Assembly (NCBI GenBank): GCA_963691655.1
Contig: OY829328.1
Coordinates: 5,918,204 to 5,982,203, forward strand
Origin: Toxonevra muliebris
Taxonomy: Eukaryota > Arthropoda > Insecta > Diptera > Pallopteridae
Length of the DNA stretch: 64,000 bases
Reading direction: 5' to 3'
The notes under the pieces are model-generated. The model did no database searches. It saw only the letters and a program-made list of their open reading frames with translations, and was not told the origin of the DNA. Positions 18,073-30,000 of the stretch are shown here, piece after piece. How positions within the stretch are numbered: position 1 is the stretch's first letter; each line of letters begins with the position of its first letter. The position numbers and the translations under genes are program-made.

Positions 18073-21000
18073 TTACAACGATGTAAATAGTGTTTGGTGA
18101 AGACAGTTATCAGTTTGCGATGAATTGTGCCCTTGTGACAACCACGAGTGTTGAGATGTTGGATGTTCCTGATGTTGCTGTAGTTGCTGCTGCTGTAGCC
18201 TTTGCACGCGCAGCTGAGTATCAGTCGGATATGTGTACCTTTGAAATCTTAAGACTTGCATTTGGGTAATGCTATCTAATATCCAAAATGGTGTTATATA
18301 GACCTTATCCTCTAAGGACTTTTGAGCATCACCCAATATGTATCTAGCGCGTCTGCGTTGATCTACAATTTTGCCTCCACACAATTCAATCAGTTCCTTT
18401 AGGTTTTCCTTAGAGATTGGTCCACAACGAGACGAAACATAAAATGGACCCAAATCGGTGAAAAGCTCACATTTGTAGAGGTCCCCGAAGGCTTGACGTT
18501 CAGCACGACAAATCTGCAGGAAAAAAGCAATGCACAATTGTAATTACGTGCACCTGTAGTGTTTGTTGTTAATTACCTCGACAGCACGCGTAAACTTTTT
18601 CAATTCAAATTGCTCCTCACTGATCCATTCGCCAGCACGCATTGATTCGGTTACCCAACTGTAATCGAGTATCCATAGGCCGCGAACTAATGCCCTTAAC
18701 AGATTTAATGTACGCCTTGGCTCAAAACTAACGACATGTGTGGTTTCATTGGTGACAAAATGGGCCAGATAAAAGCCACCAAATCTATGTATTGCCTGCA
18801 GCATAATAACGATGGGCGGTGTGAGAAGGGATAAATAGAACATTTATTTAATATGTGTAATACAAAAATTCATTTATCGTAATTGTCTGTGACTGTTACT
18901 ACTTGCATAAAATTAACTAATTAAATGGCATCTTATTTAACGCATTAATAACTACATACATACATACATACTTGCATTTTGTTTGTGTAGCAACTTGCTA
19001 TTAATCACGCAACAAAACTTTAATAATTTTCGTGCAAAAAATCAATTTATTATTCAATTTAACTTTTTTTTTTTTTTTTTTTGACATACATATTTAGGAA
19101 AGTAATTAAGGGAAAGAATTTGGACGGCTTATACAAATATTTTAAGGATTGGTAGGTACTAAACTCATGTATTTTGAATAAGTTTATTTTTCAGCAATTA
19201 AAAAAGCACCATATTTTCGGAAAAGAGGTTTCAGTTGTTTCCTCCTTATTATTCTTCCGGAGGTTTTAATTATAGTTCCTTCAGCAATGACCTAAATATT
19301 ACGAGAGTACAAAGTGCATGTGAGTTATTCCACGGTTACAGGTGTTACATTTTCAAAATATGCAATAACATATTCATTCGTATGTATAAATCGTTCAGGC
19401 TCGTACGATCAGATCACTCTTATACTTTTCTATCGACCTTTGGGGAGAAAATTTTTAATAACGCTGTTGTATTTCACGTTACTACTACTACTACTATTGT
19501 ACAACAGCTCATGGTGTTATGAGAGCATATTTCAAACCAATTGTATTGCGGAAATCAAATGAAAAAGTCTCATATCTTCAGCTTTCGTAATTTTTTGACT
19601 TCAAGAGTTAAACTTACAGAACCTAAGCGACGGGTGTTGCTAATACGGCAAGCATTAACAATTCACGAAATTCTCCTTTCAGCTTTAAACTTTTGCTGGA
19701 GAAAAGAACATTAGGCGACACTCTAAATATCTGTTATATAATTTAAAATTTTTATATGTTTAAAAGCTAGAGTGGCTGTCTGTAGAAGACCAAGACTGCA
19801 TCGAAGAAGGCGTCTTGGAAACGTGAACCTTAAGCTGGTTAACTGTACTAAAAACTAGACAAGGTAACTTCAGTTAGCATCCCAATAAGATGAGTCTTGT
19901 GAAAGATGGTAAGTGTAGGCATTATTTTCCAGCTTTGGCAGGCGAGTTTTGATGATGAAGGATGCGGACAATCACGCCCACAGGGAATAACTGTGTAAAG
20001 GGGCTGCAAATGATACTATGATTTGACAATTTTGACATTGCTTGAAACTGTTCTCAAAAACAATTGTGGTATCGTTTCTACTACTAGAATCACAAATGCG
20101 TCATCACACCACATGCCCAGTTTGTTTGTCTTAAGGTATATAACGTGAGAAGTTCACTTAATTCTATAGGTACACAAATAATACTAAGTTCTATGTGTTA
20201 GAATAAGCTCAAACCAATTAGAATATAACCATACGAAGCTATCTCTTTTAGTTTGTTTATCGATCGGTACCTTCCCGGAAGAATGTCTAAACTAACATTT
20301 TACCAATTTTTGTTTTTTATGGCATTTTTGGAATTTCGTTATGGTCTTTCATATCCCAAAAAAATAATCTTGTAAGTAATATTTATCATTTATCAGAAAA
20401 AGGGGGAAAAAACCTTTTATAGCAACTAAAAATTCTAAAATCTGGGTTATGATAAAAAATTCGTATGAAAGGTTATTTTTTTTTGCAAAATTGGTCACGA
20501 TGTTTTTCCGGGAAGCTATCGATATATATGAAATACACATATATATATTTATTAAATTACAGACTCTACACATTTGTTTACAATCTCTTTAATGTTTTAT
20601 TACAACTAGTAATCCAAATTTTGTCAAATTATTAAGTATAAAATGTCATAATTAACTATAATATACTTTAAGTAAATTTTTTTAAATATATTTATTTCAA
20701 ATAGAAATTAAAACCAAAGAAATAAACTCAACTACAAATCAAATTAAAAAAAAAAATAAAAGAAAATTGTATGTGAATAGAGAATCAAATCTAAGATCAT
20801 GAGACTTTGAAGCGTTTTTTCATAACTACATTTAACAATTAATAAAAGCAAAATTTTACATATTACTACCCAAGAAAGCAAAAGTGTATGTGTCTCAATC
20901 TCTGCTAACACGTTGCGTACCAACCTCACGGATAACTTCCAGCTGTTCCTTGTGCATGTTTGTGCATACCAAAAATGGAAGTTTCTTCTTCTCTTTAAGC

Positions 21001-24000
21001 TTGAAAGCTTTGTTTACTTCCTGGACTTCTGTTACTCTTTCTTTTACTTTAATTGGTTCAATAACGCTGATAGGTGGTATACAATCCTCACACGCTTCTG
21101 TGGTTGTTCGATAATTGATAACACTATTTTCGCACTTATTAAGTGTTTCAATTTTACTTTCAGCAACAATTGGATCGAAAGGTGGCAATACTGTAGATAC
21201 GATTTCAATTTCTTCTCTTTTTCCATAGTTGTCGTTTTCTTTTGGTACTTTAAGGGTTTCTTTATTTTCTAGCTCTTTTTCCTTTTCCTTTTTTTCACGC
21301 ATTTCGTCTTCTTTCCTTTTTTCTGCTGGTAACTTTGCTTCGTCATCTTCTAATTTTTTGATTGCTTGTTTGATTTTTTGCTGGTCATTTACTGAAGAAC
21401 TTGCTCCTGCCATGCTTTTACGACGATGCGGCATATTCCAAATTATTTTTTTGCCAATTGGCTTAACAACTGGTGAACTAGATGGGGTTTCTTTTAGTTT
21501 ACTTGGTGTTGTCAACGGCATCATTGTTCGGCGACGTTTTGCAGTCGAAGTTGAAGCTAACAGTGGAATGTGTACTGGTGGTGTCCATTGATTATCGTTT
21601 GGTATGAACAGTTTACGCTTCTTTTTAATGTGTGGTGTTGTTGGCTCCTCCACTTTCTTGGTTTCGTTGGTTGTAGAAACGGCATCTTCATTGATCTGAA
21701 TAGTATTTTCATTTTCTTTCGGTTGCACTGCTTGATTAACATTATCCGGTTGTGATTTATACGTCAAATTTAACATTAAGTCATGTGTTGTACGTGATTT
21801 ATTTAATATTGCTTCTGGTTCCTCGGCATTGAATCGTAGGGCCGTTTCGCTGGTTGAAGGACGTTCTGCTATGATGGAACGACGTGCAGAATCATTTATA
21901 TTTTGTAAACGTTGAGCTATAATATCCATAGACACGTCGAATAACGTACGTCGCCGTCCCGGTTGACGTCCGGAATTGAAGACTGTTGCGAGAGCGTGCT
22001 CCTCCAGCAATGAAGCAGCAGCATTACCCGTTGATTTCGGGGTACATTCCTCAGGCAGCAATGTCGAACTGGGAATGGTTATTGGGAAAGGTGTAAGAGA
22101 CGTAGTGCTATTTTTTGTTGTCGTTGGGAAAGGTGTAAGAGTAGAAGAACTCTTAGGTGAAACTGCTGTGGAGCTAATAGGTGTAGTCAAATTAATGCTC
22201 ATTTCCGATGTTTGCGCAGAAATTTTGGTCCAACTTTCTTTTGCAGTTAGCGTAGTCTCTGGCATAGAATCCTCCTCAATAGTTTCGTTCATTTCAATTA
22301 TTGTAGTTTCTTCCATTCTTTGTGGTGTATACAATGTACGACGAGGTTTGCTTGGAGTGTCGATAGTTTTTTCTTTGCTTGTTCCAATTTCAGAGACATT
22401 AATAGTTCTATTTGTATAAGTGGAACGTCGCTTTATGATGCGTTTCTTTGGAGTTTCGTTTTGTGCGGTAGTGGTGTCTTCGATTTTTTCATTGGCATTG
22501 ATTGAGGGATTCTCTTCGGCAATTGAATCAAACTCAGTGCATAACGTTGATTGCCGTACAATTTCAGACACATCCACACACATACTAGTAGTCACATGTA
22601 TAGAGCTGCGTCGACGTTTGCCTCCGCCAGTCGGGGTGTCAGCCGTTTTCTGTGGTGTCGCATTATCAGTTGTTTTGTTATCTTCTTCCTTGGAATGTTT
22701 ACTTTTCCCTATGGTATTACTAAGCTGCATACTGCGACGTCTTGTGATTATGCCTTTTGGAGTCTCTTCTTCTTCCTCCTGTAGAATAATTTCTTTAGGA
22801 TCTATTGACTTTTCAATGGTACGTTGCATACTGCCCCGTTTTTTTACTTTTGGAGTTTCTTCTTCATTCTCCTGTGGCTCATCTTCATTAGAGTTCTTTG
22901 CATTTTCTTTGATAGTACTACGTCGCGTGCTGCGACGTTTCGTGACTGTTTCCTTTGTAGATTCTTTATCTTTGCTCCAATAGTTTAGCTTTCTCTTAGC
23001 ATCATATGCTGTAACTATTACATCAGAGTCACCATTCAGAATCTTTTCAGCAGCTTTGGATACTTTTTTATTCGTTGATTTTAGATTTGGTTTGCTATCA
23101 ATTGGTGTATAACAATTGGAATTCATTCTGAAAATAAATAAGTAGAAAAGTTTCAAATTTTCCAAAATATTTGTGAAAAATATATACTGAAATACACGAA
23201 TATCAATTTCAAATAAATATCTACTTAACGCATTTAAATTTCAAATGATAATGCAAATAAGCTTGCATTAGCATTCCGTTTTTTAATCATAGAAAACAAA
23301 TTATTATTGCTTTTCACTTGAATTGAATCCAAAAAGTTTTAGTGTGACCACCGTATGTGTGCTTCCGCCCATACCTATTTAATAATTGCGTTGCAGGTGA
23401 TTCAGTTAACATATCATAATTTGCCGGTGTTGTAGGGGTTCCTGTTTCTTTTGTATTAAATTTTTGTTGGGGTTTCTTAATGCTGCCCAATTGCTTGAAG
23501 TATTGACTAATATCAGTCTGTAGAAAATATGCAAAATTAAATATATTTCTTGTTACAATTAAATTATTCGTATATAAAATAAAAACCTTTTTGTTGCTGG
23601 TCAATTGAAGTGTATCACCAATTAATGATGATGCCTTTTTAAGCGTTTCAGCCACAGTCTTAGGAGTATTTGAGTCTTTAGATGCATCCACTCGTTTGAC
23701 TCGTATACGTTTATTGCTTTCGGAATCTGGTTGCATGGATTTCTGGCGCTGGAAAAATGTATTATGCAAATAATTGTAAGGCAAATATGCAGTAAGAACA
23801 ATAATTATTTAAGCACCTACAAATATGCTTTTTTTTTTTTTATAAAATCTGATATTTATAGATCATAAAGTTCAGTATGATTATAACTAATATAAAATTA
23901 AAGCAAATTGTAAGACATAAGTCATATGAAACAAAAAGGTTAGTTATATTTTCGTTTTTAAGTTTAATAGTGGACTTATGAAAAATTATTCTATTTTACA

Positions 24001-27000
24001 GTTGTCACAATTGTACACTACATAATTTGTGCAGGTAAATTTTTTCAGCATTTATGTAGATATTAATTTATAAATGGATTAACTTTTTATAATTTGAGAA
24101 GACTTTTGGCATACAAATTTACGTACGAAAAAATATTTAGGTAAGAAAAACTATCTGGTCATTATGACATTCAAGTGTTCCTATACGATCAATCAGCGAA
24201 GAGTTATTCTTTGATGTGATGTGTGAATTTACTGGCAAGTTCAGAAACGACTCTTTGTTCTTAGTTTTGCTTCATTACTTTACCGCCCTTCACTTTTAAC
24301 ATTAGTTCACTTTTAAAACCCCCTTTTTTATCGAACTTTCAATTTTCTGATCTTGAAATTTAATCACCTATTAAGCCGCATTAACTGAGTGTAGGCATTT
24401 GCGTATCAGCTTCAAGTTTTACTCATATTTGTTTATATCTACGTGCAGTCACGATCGTTTCATTAGATTTGTTTATCATGCAAATTCGTCTTAGTTGTTT
24501 TGTTTTTCATACATAATTAGTTGCGGAAGTGAAAGAAAAGTGTTGCGTTGTAAGTGAAATTGTGATTCACGATTCAAAGGAATATATCATATGTCGAGGA
24601 TCTTTCAATTTTAAGGGAATCTCATCCCAACAACTGCTGGCAACTTATTTACAATATATAAAAGTTTATCTTTATAAAAAATATTAATGTAGGGAAAGAA
24701 ACGTTAGATTTAATTTCGACTTTTGTATACAGTTTTAACAAATCATTAAAGCCCAAACTCCATAACACGAGTTTACGCGTTGGGCTTAAGTGTTTTTGAA
24801 CAAAGGATACTGGCCTAAATTTTAAAACTTTCGTGTAGATTGTTGTGTAGAGTATAAGTTTTTAAATTTACCAACAGTTTTATGCTACTATGTGTTTATT
24901 TCGTATTTTACCTATCACATTTCCAGAAATTATTTGAGAATCACCGACTATATACAATATTTAATAAATTTTCATTTGAGTAATAATAAACACATCGATG
25001 CACATATTAATTATTAAGATAAACAACTGGTTCATTTGTTTATTACTTGACAAAAATATCATTATTTTACCCATATAGAATATTCTTATCTACAAAACAT
25101 ATTTAAGTGCAAGTAATAAAATGTTCTATACAAGAGAAAAACGGTATTAAAATGACTACCTGGAAAAGCAACCGTGAGCATTAATGCAAAGATTGAAGAG
25201 AAAAGTAAACAAAGCACAGAAGAGATAAATGCAAAACTCGAGAGAATGTTCTCTTCTGACAGTTGACAACTGTTTGTCGTTTCGCTTTGTAGTTCATTCC
25301 ATTGCCGTAGCTTCATCAGCAAGCAACAATTGAGAAGAAGGCAAGCTCGGCAATAAAATTATAAAACAATTGTTATTGTTTTAAATAAAAACTTTTAGAT
25401 GCTTTTTAGATTAAAAGAAAAATAAAAAGCTCAGAATCAAAATTTATAAAACAAGGAATCTTTCAAACATAAAAGAAAAAAAAACACAAATTGTGGATAT
25501 ATTAAAAGAAGAAAATCTAAAGTGTTGAAGAAAGTCAAGATTTATGCGTCAAACTAATGAAAGGCGCTGAACACTTGGAACGTGGCATTTATGGATAAAA
25601 AGGTAAATAACAATACAATAAGTGGAAATGTGCTACAATTGCAAAGTAAATATTTGCACTAAATACAGTATAGCAAAACAACAATTAAAAATTCCATGTT
25701 TTATTATATTACAGATAAGGAATACTGCCGCTCGTCTTTTGAAAACAATAGAAGCAAGTCGCAAATCGAATCGCAATTTACAATTAATACCGGAAGGAAA
25801 TTAGTAACCACAAGGCACATACACAATGATTGCTGGCTATGGACCGGTCACACAAGCGCTACTCGGTACACTACTAACGTGGGGTCTCACGGCAGCTGGG
25901 GCGGCATGTGTCATCTTTGTACGTGGAAATCAACGTAGGTCATTAGACGCAGCATTAGGATTTGCAGCAGGTGTCATGATTGCGGCGTCGTTTTGGTCAC
26001 TGCTGAGCCCTGCCATTGAAATGGCAGAATCATCACATTTATATGGAATTTATGCATTTTTGCCGGTATCAGGCGGTTTTCTCTTGGGTGCTATTTTTGT
26101 CTATGGTTGCGATATACTCATGTCATATTTGGGTCTCAATAGCACTAACATGATGATCTCAATGACACAATCAAATAAGGATAAAGCTGAAATTGCTATT
26201 GATGATATGCGCCATAGTCAGAATGGCATGGATCAAACTGTTGCCAAGAGTATGGATAGTTTCAGCGATTGCTTGAGTACACAGCACACTGGAGAATCCC
26301 GTCGTCGCAAGAAGAATAGCACCGTCGAAGTGGAGGAGCAACGTACTTATATCACTGAACAGGATCGCATTAATACAGAGAATGCAGTCGCACAATGGAA
26401 ACGCATCATGCTGTTGGTTGTTGCCATTACAGTGCACAATATACCCGAAGGTTTGGCAGTGGGCGTAAGCTTTGGCGCGATTGGAACCACCGAATCATCA
26501 ACATTTGAATCAGCTCGAAATTTAGCTATTGGTATTGGAATTCAAAATTTTCCCGAAGGTTTGGCGGTTAGTTTGCCACTGCATGCAGCGGGTTTTAGTG
26601 TGGGACGTGCGCTATGGTATGGTCAACTCTCGGGTATGGTTGAACCGATTTTTGGAGTTTTAGGCGCTGTCGCTGTGACAGTGGCTAATCTCATACTGCC
26701 CTATGCATTGTCATTTGCTGCAGGCGCAATGATTTACATTGTAGCCGATGATATTTTACCTGAGGCACATGCCAGCGGCAATGGCACTATTGCCACATGG
26801 GGAACAATAGCTGGTTTTCTGATAATGATGTGCCTTGAAGTGACACTATCGTGATGTTTTAACTCACAAATGCGACAACAAAAAGCGCTTAATATTATTT
26901 TCATGCATTATTTTCATTTTGTATTCTTATAAACGAACTTTTCGTTTCTGTTTTTGTAAATGTAAGGATCTAACCTTATGTAAAGATGATGTTAAAGAAA

Positions 27001-30000
27001 AGACGCTTGCTACGATACAAACACATACATTCATTCATAAAAACACGCGTACACATAAATAATAATAATGCTGTAAATCTCTAATTTTCATTTTTATATT
27101 CTATAATTTTTATATGATGATATTGAAAATTAATTAACGTTCATATTGCGAATGCTATGCTACTACTACTCTAACCAAAAGATAACAACAAAAACAAGTG
27201 TTATTTTTACTAATTATTCCTACTTACTATGTATATGTATTTTAAACAAATCAAAACCATTTTAACTAAAATTTATAGCTCATACTTTGAGTATTATATA
27301 CCTATGCACGATGTATTTGTAAATAAGTGTTTATAATATGTACCTACAATTTACGAATGTTTTCCTATCTAGTTTTGAAAAAATCTCAGTACATTGTTGC
27401 GAATATTTTAATCGAGAAAAACATACAATTAAATATTTATGTTGTAAGCAGTGCGTAGCCTAATTATAATTTAATGATAAAATAAAAACCAATTGCAAAT
27501 TTTTCATTAATTCTAAATATGTTTTTACGTAATTCAGTAGTCATGTTCTTGTAACTAATGTATGTATACCAGTACGTGAAATTGGTAAGTAATCAATCAC
27601 CGCAATGTGGTGTCGTATCACACACAGTAGAATGCAGTTGGAGTAAAAGATAACAATGACAACGACGACATTGGACAAATGTTTTTCCAAAGTGAGATAA
27701 CTTAATTAAATTTTAATATGTCATGATAAATTTTGATATGATAAAAAAATATTCTACGTGCAATTTTTAAGTTTTCAAGCGGGCTGACTACTACTGCCTG
27801 CTACATGTTAGTCAGTAATGTGTAGCAGACAACTTATATAGAATTGGATTTATAGGGATTCCAGCAGTTAAAAATATGTACATACATGTCAACATCAGAG
27901 ACACAATACGTAAATCTATAAATTTTCTTTTAGCAGCAAATTGTCTAAATTTTAATTTCTGTTTGAAATTTTTATCATATAAATTTAAGTGAGGGATATT
28001 TAACTTTATGACCTTGATGTCTAAATTTCACGCGCTCTATTTTACATACATACCACATAAGTATATAGCAACAGTAACAGGCTTACAAATGAACCCATAA
28101 TGTAGAGTACTGCAAGTTAAAATATTTCCTGCAATGTTATGTAATAATTTTTAGTTAGTTGGAATCCAACCATTTGAAATCCAGAATTTAAAATGACGAG
28201 TAGAGAATGATGATAATCATTTATATATATACATAATCTGGATAAAAGGTTTGTGGATAAATCCCGAAGCAGTTTCTCAAAATTATAATTAGTAAACAGT
28301 ATTAACTTCTTCTTAGATTAGAAACACGTGCGACAGGTTCAAGGTAGTATACTTACAATGAACCATAAATAGATCTGAATACATCCTAATTCAAAGACCG
28401 AAAGTTTATACAATTTGTTTGTAAAACTTTTGTTCATTACTTGAAGTTGGTTGCGGCAACGGATACTGGAGCTTATCTAAGCTGAACGTTTTTCACAACC
28501 ACGGTTTTGTGGTACTTTAAATTTGAGGGGCTTAGTGTATCTACTCTCTGAAGTACAAACATTTATGAGTCAATGGATCAATAGTTTAGATTTGTAGTAG
28601 AGTGCTTTATATTAAATGTAAATTAATAATTTTGCCAATTTATTGTAAGTAGCATATATAGGGCGTTTTTCCTTTATAGCTTAGATTTCTGCGCATAGTA
28701 GAGTATACGCACATCGGGTTAAAAAAAAAAACGCTTAATTAATAATTGAACTAATTATATTTTTGCTTCGAGCGCAAACCCCTGTATAAAGAAAGGTACT
28801 TAAAACTCATTCAACATTTAGGTTTCTATTTAAGATTTTGAGTTTGATATTTCATAATATCATCAAAAGTATAGACTTTATCTGATGAAGTGTGCTTTGT
28901 ATAATTTTATGATTATACACACATACATACTTTAAAATTTTAATGGCACTTAATAGCAGAAAACTCAAATCTTTGATTTGTGTTGGCGCAGACCGTTTGC
29001 TACTATTGTAATATTCAAACATTTTAATTTATATTCATTTAAGTGTGACCTCAAAAGTATGCCACAGTAAATGTGTTGTGAACTATTTTTTTCCATTGTT
29101 GTAGTGTACCCAATATAACTATGTAAACCATCCCTATATCGTCACTTTGAGGGAAAAACTCAAAATTATATTGAAGTAGAATTATTGGGGTTTTGTATCA
29201 GGTTTTATAATGAGTTTTCAACAGTAATTATTGTAAGATAAATTATGAAGCATCGATTATAAAAGAGTTTGTGATAAACAGAGCACATTCTTAATTTCGA
29301 GAAATTCAAAACTATAATTCCTTGTAATGGAAGCAACTTTTTTGTCAATTCTATTCCTGGGAATTGTTTTTAGTAAACATTTTAATTCCTAAATAATTGA
29401 AATGGAAAAATGTTCAATTCCATTACTGGATTATAATTTGTTTCGTTTTGTTACGTTACGACCAGGGTCAGGGTTAAAAATTGCGTTACGTTATATAAAG
29501 ATTCCGTAAAAACTTCAAAACCGGTTTTTTGGTCGTTATCAAGGATGGAGAATGAGTCAGGAGAATGAGTCGTCGTAAACCGTCGTAGATATAATGCACT
29601 GATGTTTTTCACTTGTTGGAATTGTAATCAAAATTAAGTACAATTTTGGAATTCAATTGATTACAAAAAGGGAGAAAATTCTCAGTTTTCAAGTACTTTT
29701 TCAATTCCTTTGAGGATCATAAAGTAAAGGAATTGAACATTTTTCCATTTCCATTACTGAGGAATTCAAATGTTAATTGCCAGTAACAAACTCCCAGGAA
29801 TGGAATTGACAAAAAAAAAATTACTTATTTCTATTACAAGGAATTTCAACTCCAAAGAACTGTAATTGAGGAGGAATTTAATTCCTACAGTAAACATTCA
29901 TACCCACCTCTGGTGATAACTCGATATTGAGTTTTACGTTTAACCCAATGAAATATTGTAACTCTGTCGAAATTTTAACTATTATTGATTTTGCGTCATC

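Noticed and set aside
21976..22983. Plus-strand ORFs of 147 and 187 codons opposite MCPH1 exon 7
   Set aside because: Antisense shadow of the long low-complexity MCPH1 exon, rich in Ser/Val/Phe by complementarity.
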